Assembly (NCBI GenBank): GCA_015063605.1
Contig: SVTV01000006.1
Location: 1-64,000 of the forward strand
Direction: 5' to 3'
DNA: 64,000 bases
Source: Oscillospiraceae bacterium
GTDB taxonomy: Bacteria > Bacillota > Clostridia > Oscillospirales > SIG627
The translations under genes and the position numbers were made by a program. Shown one piece after another: positions 8,873-17,180 of this stretch (positions are counted from its first letter, which is position 1; every line of letters starts with the position of its first letter). The notes under the pieces were generated by a model. That model worked only from the letters and a program-made list of their open reading frames with translations. It ran no database searches and was not told where the DNA came from.

Positions 8873-10088
8873 ATACCCGTCCATCATCCTGTCGTTTATT
8901 GTCAACAATATGCTTCCGTGATTTCAAATAATAATATCTATTTATCATAATCCCCAGTATCATCCATATAATTTTTCTTTGTTCATTGGTAGATGAAACA
9001 CAGGACAAAACAGGAAACATACACAAACTTGAAAATAATAAATAATATTGTAAATCATGGGGTGCCCTTCGCATTTGCTTAAAAAATATAACTGCCAACA
9101 TAATTAATAATGATACAAAAAGCAATGCGGGAATCCAACCATAATCACACAAAATATAAAGAAACAAATTGTGTGGCGGCATAACATATACTTCATAGGC
9201 TGAACCAAATCCGCCGAATGGAAGTTTAAGTGCTGTATTAAACACAGTACTATATATGTCTGAACGCGCCCCATAATATGCAGCGTTAGAATCAACCTTC
9301 ATGAAGTTTATTATTACACTCGTAACTAAACCTGTCTCCGCCTCCAATATAGATAAACAAATGCAGATTGCAAACACAGTCATGAGCAGCTTAATAAATG
9401 ATTTTGCTCTGTTTTCCAACAACAATTTTATACTTAGCGTAATAAACCATATTATTACAAAAGCCATCATGCATAGACGAGATGCACTTGCGTATATTAC
9501 TCCAAAAACCAATATTGTTGCGATAGCCCAAACTACCTTGTTCTTTTTTAGTAATGAATAAGATGATATAGGGAAGAGCATAACTAAAAACTGTGCAATA
9601 TCATTTGTATTAGGGAAAGCAGCTATGGGATAATGAGTATTATTCCAATTTAGCCCTTCGGTAAAAACAACATTATTAGAGAGTATATAATGCCCGGTAA
9701 CAACTTCATATTCCCCCCATATAGAAAAAAGAATACATGCAGTCAAACTTCCATTTAAGAATTTAATAAACAAATCGTTTTCTAGCGAGACCACGTAAAG
9801 AAGGAATACAACTCCAGTAACGATACTTATATATAAAGTAATATTAAACGATTGAGCCTTTCCAAACAAAAAATTAATTAGAGGCACAATAACAGCAATC
9901 AAAAAAATAGCTACCGTAACATTTTTCTTAAATACAACCTTATTTCTGGTAACGATACTGAATAACAGATACATAGAAAGGAGCCAACTCATATTTATCC
10001 CAGCTACTGAAACCCACTGCAATAATATTGAAAGAAGTGGCAATAAATATACAAATGCCTCTTTCAGACTCCTTTTCGATATTACCAT
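8838..10088 (-). CDS. O-antigen polymerase/ligase-like membrane protein (Wzy)
   Basis: 416 residues with about ten to twelve membrane segments and one longer outside loop (roughly residues 230-310), the Wzy/WaaL topology. Near that loop is GARSDIYSTVFNTALKLPFG followed by HNLFLYILCDYG, the histidine-containing region common to the O-antigen ligase family. It would join repeat units outside the membrane after export by the Wzx-like protein. Its end overlaps the next glycosyltransferase and its start overlaps the end of the previous one by 7 bp, so translation is probably coupled. Confidence 0.75.
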   Translation of the reverse strand: MVISKRSLKEAFVYLLPLLSILLQWVSVAGINMSWLLSMYLLFSIVTRNKVVFKKNVTVAIFLIAVIVPLINFLFGKAQSFNITLYISIVTGVVFLLYVVSLENDLFIKFLNGSLTACILFSIWGEYEVVTGHYILSNNVVFTEGLNWNNTHYPIAAFPNTNDIAQFLVMLFPISSYSLLKKNKVVWAIATILVFGVIYASASRLCMMAFVIIWFITLSIKLLLENRAKSFIKLLMTVFAICICLSILEAETGLVTSVIINFMKVDSNAAYYGARSDIYSTVFNTALKLPFGGFGSAYEVYVMPPHNLFLYILCDYGWIPALLFVSLLIMLAVIFFKQMRRAPHDLQYYLLFSSLCMFPVLSCVSSTNEQRKIIWMILGIMINRYYYLKSRKHIVDNKRQDDGRVYEHTICVREFG

Positions 10089-11251
10089 CTATCTGAACCC
10101 TCCCCATCAAGACACCTTTTATACACCTCAATAATACGAGAAGAAATGTTACCGCCACCATACTGTTCTTGGCATTCTTCTGCTAGTTTCTTCCTATTAT
10201 ACAGTTCAATATTGTTATAAATATTCAGCATAGCTTCTGCTAACTGCTGCTTACTGTTGGTATCTACTAAAATACCCTTATTGTGATCTATGATATCTTC
10301 TGCACCACCGTTACGAGTGCCAATCACTGGAACACCACAGGCAAGGGCCTCAATATAAACAACACCAAAGGTCTCAGAATCACTTGCTAACACAAATACT
10401 CTAGATTTTTGCAACTCAGCAGCAACACTAACCCTATCCAATCCGCCAGTAAAAATGACTTGATTTTCAATATTTAACTCTTTTGCAAGGCACTTTAGTT
10501 CATCCTTTAACGGTCCATCACCAACAATGGTTAAAACAACATCGCTCCTTCCTTTAAATGCCAAGGAAAACGCTTGGAGCGTTAGATCGAACCTTTTTCT
10601 TTGAATCAGATTTCCAATCGAAATAAAATTAAAGGAGCCCAACTCTTTTGTTTCTTTATATGTAAAACGCATGTCGACCATGTTGGGAATGACTGAAAGA
10701 TTTTTTTGTGTTTTGGTGTATTCGATGACCGCATTTTTTAGTCCATTTCCCACACAAATAAATTCGTTGCAATTTTCCACGGTTTCTACAAGTAATTCCA
10801 TTTTAGGTGCAGTCAATTTTTTTGAAATAACATCACTAGAATGCTCTGTTACAACAACCGGAATTCCGTATCTTTTTCCAATTCTTGTCGCTGCGACTCC
10901 AGCAGGGAAAAACGAATGTGCATGGATCACATCAATTTTGTTTCCATCACTAATTATTGAATGAAAAAGTCTGTTTAAATTGCGAGTATAGACACTTACT
11001 CCCAACCTTGGAAACCGCAATAAACCAAATGACGGAATCAATAAAGAATATGTAATCAAACCCTCGTCATTCTTTTTTTTAATTTTGAACATCTCTTTTT
11101 CATGCAGATTGTGCATACTTTGAAATGTCGCATCTGCAACAATAGCATTACATCCGGCCGCTTGTATTGCAAAAGATTGTTCTCTAAAAAAAGAACCCAA
11201 TTGTGCACCTGGACGAGCTTCATACCAGGAAGGGACAATTAATATGTTCAT
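10082..11251 (-). CDS. Glycosyltransferase family 4
   Basis: The start at 11251 is set by a strong GGAGGAG site just upstream and by MNILIVPSWYEARPGAQLG, a standard GT4 opening; the frame stays open 31 codons further upstream without reason. The protein is 389 residues with both GT-B halves. The donor-binding region shows FISIGNLIQRKRFD, FVLASDSETFGVVYIEALA and the EA/E motif of retaining GT4 enzymes. It probably acts in repeat-unit assembly at the inner face of the membrane. Confidence 0.85.
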   Translation of the reverse strand: MNILIVPSWYEARPGAQLGSFFREQSFAIQAAGCNAIVADATFQSMHNLHEKEMFKIKKKNDEGLITYSLLIPSFGLLRFPRLGVSVYTRNLNRLFHSIISDGNKIDVIHAHSFFPAGVAATRIGKRYGIPVVVTEHSSDVISKKLTAPKMELLVETVENCNEFICVGNGLKNAVIEYTKTQKNLSVIPNMVDMRFTYKETKELGSFNFISIGNLIQRKRFDLTLQAFSLAFKGRSDVVLTIVGDGPLKDELKCLAKELNIENQVIFTGGLDRVSVAAELQKSRVFVLASDSETFGVVYIEALACGVPVIGTRNGGAEDIIDHNKGILVDTNSKQQLAEAMLNIYNNIELYNRKKLAEECQEQYGGGNISSRIIEVYKRCLDGEGSDRW

Positions 11252-11651
11252 ATTTTCTCCTCCATAAACGTATATATTCAAACAGTTTAATCTTTTTTCC
11301 TTCACCAATTTAACTGTTTGAATTACATCATCAAAAATAGACAAACTTCTGTTATCGCCACAAATTTACCTTTTGGTTCTATATGCGGAGACACATAATA
11401 CATCGAACCCACCACCACGTGGACAAGCATTTAATTCGAAGAATTCTCTATGGCCATGTTCCTGTCAAACTCAGCATGCATAACGCACAGAATTCAATAG
11501 TTCTGTCGTTTTCTCCATACTCTCTTCCACAGAATATATCTCTCAGTAAACGCATCATTCCGTCGTTCGAACACATAAAAAAGATTGTACCAAGCAACAA
11601 ACCACTCCATGAATACGCAGTCAATTTCATTGATAATAAATCGAACAACTC
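11252..11651 (-). pseudogene. Possible decayed coding remnant between glycosyltransferases
   Basis: About 400 bp separates two genes that otherwise lie in a tightly packed operon. No intact ORF with a ribosome site is seen. Read on the minus strand, different frames are open in turn: 66 codons from 11648, then a stretch containing HAEFDRNMAIENSSN, then a frame that runs as SIFDDVIQTVKLVKEKR directly into the upstream extension of the next gene. This pattern suggests a gene broken by frameshifts and stops. The family was not recognised. It may instead be non-coding filler. Confidence 0.35.
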
Positions 11652-12857
11652 TCACCAAGCAATCACATCATCAAGATAGCGCTTAGCTACAGCAAAATCA
11701 CTATAGTTTTGTGCAGTTTTGTAGCCGTTCTCTGCAATGAATTTCAATGATTTCGTATTCATTTTCAAAAGTTGTTTGAGCGTATCTTCTAAATCATCTA
11801 CAGAACCAGCTTGTACTAAATAGCCATTCTGTTTATCATTAATAATACCATCAATTCCTTCTCCTCTTGAACCAATCGTAATACAAGAACACGCCATTGC
11901 TTCTAAGTATACTAGCCCAAACGCCTCCGCTCTACTGGGCATGATGAAGCACTGCGCCTGCCGCATAAGTCTAATCACTTCATCTCTTGATACCTTACCG
12001 TGAAATGTAACATGCTCCTCAATTTTTAAATTGCATAGAAGTTTTTTGAGAGACTGCATTTCAGCACCATCGCCAACTATATCGATGTGCCAATCATGAT
12101 CACATACACTTGCCAACGCCTTTATTACTGATTCGCAATTTTTACGTGCTATTAATTCTCCGACAAAAATATATCGTTTTAATGGCCCATCAAATTTATC
12201 TGTATCCAATTCTACTGTCTCTAAATAGTCTTCTGGAACACCCGAAGCACATACAAAAGGATACTTTTTCAGCCCTAGTGTCTCTGCTATTTTTTTTGAT
12301 AAGCTACTGGACCTGCAACCAAATACATCTATACTTTTCAATTCATTTTGCCATTTTTCTTTCATAACAGTCAAGTACTGCGTTTCATGAATAACAATAG
12401 ATTTCCTACATGAATACATCTTATTCAATTCAGAAAGGAGCTGAATTGTGGGGCAGGACCAGTGTGAAATTATTAATTCCGGTTCAAAACTACGTTTTTT
12501 TAAATATTCACAAATATCTCTACAAACTCGTTGGATTTGAGCCTTCGACGGAAGTGCATGCGGAATACTTTTAAATATTGGTCTACGAAAAACTTCAATT
12601 CCTTCGTAATTATATTCACACTTCTTCGTAATGTTAATATCAGTAATTTCTATTCCTGACCGAGTTTTAATTTCATTCTTAATAGATTGTGGGAGTAGAT
12701 GAAGCAATTTAAAGCTACGACCCGCAGTATGAATCACAACAACTTGATGCCCCATCTTCGTCCATTGAGACACAAAGTAATGAACCACTTTAGTCGCTGC
12801 GCTGTTCTTTTTCACATCGTTTCGAGGATAAATGGTTGACAATACTAAAATTTTCAT
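11652..12857 (-). CDS. Glycosyltransferase family 4
   Basis: 401 residues, complete GT-B protein. It opens MKILVLSTIYPRNDVKKNSA. The C-terminal domain has YIFVGELIARKNCESVI, a FHGKVSRDEV step and FIMPSRAEAFGLVYLEAMA, which holds the two-glutamate donor-binding motif. This is a typical retaining glycosyltransferase of capsule clusters. It is followed by the 400-bp remnant region and preceded, after 71 bp, by the WbuB-like gene. Confidence 0.82.
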   Translation of the reverse strand: MKILVLSTIYPRNDVKKNSAATKVVHYFVSQWTKMGHQVVVIHTAGRSFKLLHLLPQSIKNEIKTRSGIEITDINITKKCEYNYEGIEVFRRPIFKSIPHALPSKAQIQRVCRDICEYLKKRSFEPELIISHWSCPTIQLLSELNKMYSCRKSIVIHETQYLTVMKEKWQNELKSIDVFGCRSSSLSKKIAETLGLKKYPFVCASGVPEDYLETVELDTDKFDGPLKRYIFVGELIARKNCESVIKALASVCDHDWHIDIVGDGAEMQSLKKLLCNLKIEEHVTFHGKVSRDEVIRLMRQAQCFIMPSRAEAFGLVYLEAMACSCITIGSRGEGIDGIINDKQNGYLVQAGSVDDLEDTLKQLLKMNTKSLKFIAENGYKTAQNYSDFAVAKRYLDDVIAW

Positions 12858-12928
12858 AAATTTCCACCATCTTTTCTGTATTCTTAGAGGAGTAATCTTT
12901 CGGTTAATTACTCATCAAAATATTCCAA

Positions 12929-14173
12929 TTATGTATTTTCCACAATTTCACAAAAAACATTTGTATACTGTTTCACACCAATAAGAGCTGATGCATGCAT
13001 CAATACATAATTCCTACTTCCGTGTACTTTATTCTTTGTCTCCTTCATAGAAAGGATCGTATCTGCTAAAGCATTCGCATTTCCTGGCTCCACACACAAT
13101 CCTGCATTTGCACTTTCAAGAATTGTTGCCAGTTCACTATCAGTATCAAAAGCTGCTATAATTGGCGTATCACATGCCATGATGCTCCATGTCTTGCTGG
13201 GCATTCCGCTGCCCCCGACCCCTTTTTTACATGTGATGATTGCTACGTCACCAATACTATACACTTCCGACACACGATCCTGTGGCAGCAGACTATCGAT
13301 TATTACATTGGTAAGTGCAGTTTTAGTCACCCGTTCTCTTGCTGCTTCAAATCCACTCCCCCCTCCAAATATGACAAACTGAATATCTGTGTTTGCTTTC
13401 AAATGTTTAGCTACATCCAGTACAATTTCCGCACCTTGAGCAGCACCAAAATTTCCTGCATAAACCACAATAAACTTATCTGGTGCAATCCCATATTCAT
13501 CGAACAAGCGATTCTCATTTTTCGGTATAGGCTTTGTTGCTTCAGTATCAACCCAGTTAGGAATTACAACAATCTTCTCCTCCGGCACTCCTTTTTCTAT
13601 AATGTTGTGCTTCATGCTCTCACTGATAACAATGATTTTGTCTGCACAATTATAAGAAAAATCCTCAATTTTTCGACCAATCGTCCAAATCAGGCTCCCC
13701 TTCTTCGTCATCTTTGCATTGACAAGAGAATCTGGGAAAATATCTTGAAGGCTAAAAACAAACGGAACCTTTCTATTATTCTTCTTGGATAGTGACTTAG
13801 CAACCATTACACCCAGCATCCCTTGTGTTGGAGGTGTACTATTTGCAAAGACAACATCAATATTCTTAATATTCTTACCTATCTGATAAGACCGCAAATT
13901 ACACCAGAAATACCGAAGAGCTCGTACTACAGGATTCTTACCTTCCTGCGGTGTAGAAAATCTGGTCACATGAACATGACCATCATAAAGTGTTTCAGTC
14001 TTAATTTTCTTATATTCTTTTGCTACTTCAGCACTTACACCGCGTGTCGGGGTCGGACAAACAATTTCTATTTCATGCCCTGCTTGAACCAACCCTTCCA
14101 GCAAATCCTTTTCAAGATGCGTAAATGCTATTTGCTCCGGTTCAAAATAGGCATCAAGGAAAAGAATTCTCAT
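12929..14173 (-). CDS. WbuB-like glycosyltransferase (GT4), candidate L-FucNAc transferase
   Basis: 414 residues. The opening MRILFLDAYFEPEQIAFTHLE and the long first domain with VVFANSTPPTQGMLGVMVAK fit the WbuB/WcaI branch of GT4. In the donor domain, KFIVVYAGNFGAAQGAEIVL and GGSGMPSKTWSIMACDTPII are clear. WbuB of E. coli O26 travels with the UDP-L-FucNAc genes and is thought to transfer L-FucNAc. Because capE, capF and capG are in this same cluster, L-FucNAc is a reasonable donor here, but this is inference. Its ATG overlaps the stop of the acetyltransferase gene by 4 bp. Confidence 0.8.
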   Translation of the reverse strand: MRILFLDAYFEPEQIAFTHLEKDLLEGLVQAGHEIEIVCPTPTRGVSAEVAKEYKKIKTETLYDGHVHVTRFSTPQEGKNPVVRALRYFWCNLRSYQIGKNIKNIDVVFANSTPPTQGMLGVMVAKSLSKKNNRKVPFVFSLQDIFPDSLVNAKMTKKGSLIWTIGRKIEDFSYNCADKIIVISESMKHNIIEKGVPEEKIVVIPNWVDTEATKPIPKNENRLFDEYGIAPDKFIVVYAGNFGAAQGAEIVLDVAKHLKANTDIQFVIFGGGSGFEAARERVTKTALTNVIIDSLLPQDRVSEVYSIGDVAIITCKKGVGGSGMPSKTWSIMACDTPIIAAFDTDSELATILESANAGLCVEPGNANALADTILSMKETKNKVHGSRNYVLMHASALIGVKQYTNVFCEIVENT

Positions 14174-14787
14174 ACTCTCACCTTTTGCTTATACTGATAT
14201 TCATTCATCTTACGACCTTCTGCTGTGGTATACTGTCTAGATAGTTCAAATCCGTTCTTGACATAGAACTTATTCACACCATCATTGTTTACAGCATCCG
14301 TCTCAAGATTTATGTAGGCATATGTATCAAAATCGACAATACCCTTTAAATAATCAATCATTGCTGAACCAACGCCCTTGCTCTCAATCGCCGGTTCAAC
14401 ACAAATGGAAGCAAGTTCAACATATTTCTCAGTCTTTACTACCGATTCACTCTTTTTAAACGCCCCCAGCAATCGCTTGATGAAAGATGGATGGCGGATG
14501 ACCGCTCCCAGTGAGCAGAAAGCAAACTTCACTAAGTGATGCTTAATGAGTCCCTTATAGAACCGCGGATAATCATTAGAGTAAGCAATGAATCCAATGA
14601 GCTTTCCACCATCTTCTGCGACAATGATTCCAGAATCTGCATCTTCAAGATAACCAGTATAGAGCGTGGTCAGGAATGGCACACCAAGCTGCGTCAGAAA
14701 AAAAGCCGGAAAGGCTCTTTTATGAAGTTCTGCTATTGTTTTTACATAGTCTTTCGTCGCCTTATCTATTTCTCTTATAACAGCCAT
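14170..14787 (-). CDS. GNAT-family N-acetyltransferase
   Basis: 205 residues with a GNAT fold. The acetyl-CoA loop region reads SICVEPAIESKGVGSAMIDY (about residues 128-147, corresponding to the V-x-x-x-x-R/Q-G-x-G-x-A pattern) and the C-terminal part reads NKFYVKNGFELSRQY, which is the usual strand-5/loop pattern. In a polysaccharide cluster such enzymes often acetylate an amino sugar, so the aminotransferase 300 bp upstream could make its substrate. That link is inferred. The stop overlaps the next start (ATGA). Confidence 0.75.
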   Translation of the reverse strand: MAVIREIDKATKDYVKTIAELHKRAFPAFFLTQLGVPFLTTLYTGYLEDADSGIIVAEDGGKLIGFIAYSNDYPRFYKGLIKHHLVKFAFCSLGAVIRHPSFIKRLLGAFKKSESVVKTEKYVELASICVEPAIESKGVGSAMIDYLKGIVDFDTYAYINLETDAVNNDGVNKFYVKNGFELSRQYTTAEGRKMNEYQYKQKVRV

Positions 14788-14841
14788 AGTTTTCCTTCCT
14801 CAACTCAGCAAAAACAGAATTAATTGTAGCAAGGTCTCTAC

Positions 14842-15090
14842 TCAAGAAGTTGAACTGCTCAACTCAGAATATCTGATTGCCGTTAGCAGACAACATGGGT
14901 ATAACACCACACTATCTTCGTGAACCTTTACTTCATCAACCGTATCCACAGTTTCATCCCCGTACTCTTTACCAAGCACAGCGAACACGGTCATGAACAT
15001 AACCTTTATCTCACCCCAGAAGCTGAACTTTTCAATACTTCTGAGATTCCATTTCATCTCGCAGGTCAGACCCGCATGTCCAAAATACTT
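14842..15090 (-). pseudogene. Remnant of a bacterial sugar transferase (C-terminal piece)
   Basis: An open stretch of about 83 codons reads HAGLTCEMKW and then SFWGEIKVMFMTVFAVLGKE. This corresponds to the RPGLTG region joined straight to the final helix (sFWxDiKIif-TVxxVL) of undecaprenyl-phosphate sugar transferases, with the segment between lost. An in-frame stop lies just upstream and no ribosome site is evident. It appears to be a third, decayed initiating transferase in addition to the two intact copies in this cluster. The resemblance is by eye. Confidence 0.5.
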
Positions 15091-15103
15091 TCAGGCATCT
15101 CGG

Positions 15104-16288
15104 TCACTGCACCAAATCAATCTGCTTCTCCAGAAACGCAATCACCTTCGCCACGTTTTTCTCATCCGTCGGCAGATTGACCATATGCTCGCATACATCC
15201 ATTGCAACCGGTAGTACGCTCGTATCCACCTTCCATGTCGCCAAGGAGGCATCTGCAGGATACACTGGAGCCTCGAACCACTCACCAAGAATTACCTTCG
15301 CATCCTCAGCACGCTTGCGGAATTCCTCTCGATCATTTACCAGCAGCGGATACCTGATGAAAATGTGGTCTGCATGCAGCGACTCGTCCACATAATACTT
15401 CCCATGCTTATTGAGGAACTCGGTGTAGACCTGTGCATTCTTCCGACGCAGTTCATTAACCGCATCCAGACGCTTCACAGACTTAATGCCCTTCTTCATC
15501 TGAACAGCAGACTGCGCTTTCAAATAGCCTTCCGGCATCTCAACACCAACAATTTCCTCGCCAGAAGAGGAACCAACCACCAGATTATGCCTGCTCATCC
15601 AGCGATACAATCGAATCATCGGCCAGTATGTAAAGTCATTGATCACATACTGACGAACGAAATACATCAGCTTCAGTTCAACAACTTCCTTCAATCCCGG
15701 CTGCACCAAATCTGCCTGGTTCTTCTTTACCTTTGCACGGATGTCAGAATTGTGAATCACAGAGAAGCCACCAACACCCGTTGTGAACGGCTTTGACCAC
15801 TGGGTTGAGAAGAACGAAGCATCGCAGGAAACACCGTTGCTCTTGCCGTGGTATTTGCCGCCAAAGCCGTGCGTGCAGTCCTCGATGGTGTAGATCGCAT
15901 GACCATACTTCTGCCCATACTCTCGCGCGATCTGCTCCAGTTCTTCCAGATTGGAAGACAGTCCGTAAGTGTTCTGGCAGATAATGACTTTCGTCTTTTC
16001 AGTAATCCGCGATTTGAGCGAATCAAGGTTCATATTGAAGGTCTTCTTATCAATGTCGGCGTAAATCGGGGTAGCCTTCAAATACATGATCGCATTGGCA
16101 ACGACCACGCAAGTGTAACCCTGAACCAGTACCTCATCACCTTCGCCGACCCCCATTGCGCGAAGGATTTCATACAACGCCACGCGTCCCTTCCAGTAGA
16201 AGAAGATCGCATCCTCATCACAATGCAGATACTTATTCAGTTCAGCCTTATACTGTTTTTCGATTATTGAAACTTTTGTCGCATTCAT
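15104..16288 (-). CDS. DegT/DnrJ/EryC1/StrS-family aminotransferase
   Basis: 394 residues from the ATG at 16288; a GTG three codons upstream (16297) is an alternative. This is a fold-type I PLP enzyme of the sugar aminotransferase family. Seen are GDEVLVQGYTCVVVANAI near residue 50, the TIEDCTHGFGGKYHG segment (Asp of the PLP-pyridine contact) and FSTQWSKPFTTGVGG, where the lysine of SK is the expected Schiff-base residue. It would aminate a keto-sugar nucleotide for the polysaccharide. No dedicated dehydratase other than CapE is in view. The sugar transferase gene upstream is 35 bp away. Confidence 0.8.
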   Translation of the reverse strand: MNATKVSIIEKQYKAELNKYLHCDEDAIFFYWKGRVALYEILRAMGVGEGDEVLVQGYTCVVVANAIMYLKATPIYADIDKKTFNMNLDSLKSRITEKTKVIICQNTYGLSSNLEELEQIAREYGQKYGHAIYTIEDCTHGFGGKYHGKSNGVSCDASFFSTQWSKPFTTGVGGFSVIHNSDIRAKVKKNQADLVQPGLKEVVELKLMYFVRQYVINDFTYWPMIRLYRWMSRHNLVVGSSSGEEIVGVEMPEGYLKAQSAVQMKKGIKSVKRLDAVNELRRKNAQVYTEFLNKHGKYYVDESLHADHIFIRYPLLVNDREEFRKRAEDAKVILGEWFEAPVYPADASLATWKVDTSVLPVAMDVCEHMVNLPTDEKNVAKVIAFLEKQIDLVQ

Positions 16289-16322
16289 TGACTTCACTCT
16301 TTTCTTTTGATAGGTGTAGCAA

Positions 16323-17021
16323 TCACGCGTTCAGCAACGCCTTTGCCTCCGCCTGCTTCTTGTCGTAGACAGCCTTGTCCACTTTCCCCTCAACCATCAG
16401 CCAGTCGCCAAAGTCCATATCCGACACAGTCCCTTCTCGAACTGTATTAGAACGCTTCAACACTTTTCCAACTGTTTGAAGGATAATCTTAATATCGTTG
16501 GACAGTGTAATTCCGTTATCTATGTACTGCAGGTCGTACTCGAACTTCTGCTCCCAAGTGATGTTATTTCTACCATTCACTTGTGCATAGCCGGTCAAAC
16601 CGGGACGAACGTCGTGACGTCTGCGCTGCTCCGCGGACATAAACACCATATCTCTAACTAACTGGGGTCTGGGGCCCACGATAGACATATCTCCTCTGAT
16701 GATATTAATGAGTTCGGGAAGTTCATCGAGAGATGTGCTCCTAAGAATTCGTCCGTACTTATTGAGACGAACATCGTCGGGCAACAGATTGCCATCCTTA
16801 TCTTTTTTGTTACTCATTGTACGAAATTTAATAAGCTTGAATATTTTTTCCTTTCCGGTCTTTGGGTCGATCTTGCCGGGGCGCAGCTGTGCGAAGAACG
16901 GATTTCCACTCATTGCGATTGCACCAACAATCGTCAAAATCAAAAGTACCGGCGAAAGAACTATTAAAGCTATCAAAGACAGCATGAAATCGATTAGTCT
17001 CTTAAAATACTTAGCGTACAT
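16323..17021 (-). CDS. Undecaprenyl-phosphate sugar phosphotransferase (copy B)
   Basis: 232 residues of the bacterial sugar transferase family (PglC/WcaJ catalytic domain). One membrane helix lies at about residues 9-37. The catalytic core follows with KLIKFRTMS, the STSLDELPEL motif containing the conserved Asp-Glu, and SIVGPRPQL. It transfers a sugar-1-phosphate to undecaprenyl phosphate to start each repeat unit. A GAGG ribosome site precedes the ATG. It is very similar to the gene at 20842-21540, with about five in six residues identical by eye, so one of the two is probably a duplicate. Confidence 0.9.
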   Translation of the reverse strand: MYAKYFKRLIDFMLSLIALIVLSPVLLILTIVGAIAMSGNPFFAQLRPGKIDPKTGKEKIFKLIKFRTMSNKKDKDGNLLPDDVRLNKYGRILRSTSLDELPELINIIRGDMSIVGPRPQLVRDMVFMSAEQRRRHDVRPGLTGYAQVNGRNNITWEQKFEYDLQYIDNGITLSNDIKIILQTVGKVLKRSNTVREGTVSDMDFGDWLMVEGKVDKAVYDKKQAEAKALLNA

Positions 17022-17180
17022 TATGTAACCTCAATTTATGTAACTTAAAAAATTGCTGTGCGGTCTTCATTGGATAAACCCGTAGTCACTCACACAGCTA
17101 AAAACACTAATTAGTTGAAACAGAAAGGATTTATGTATGCAGAAGTTTCAGAACAGTATCAAGCCGAGTCGATTTGACTC

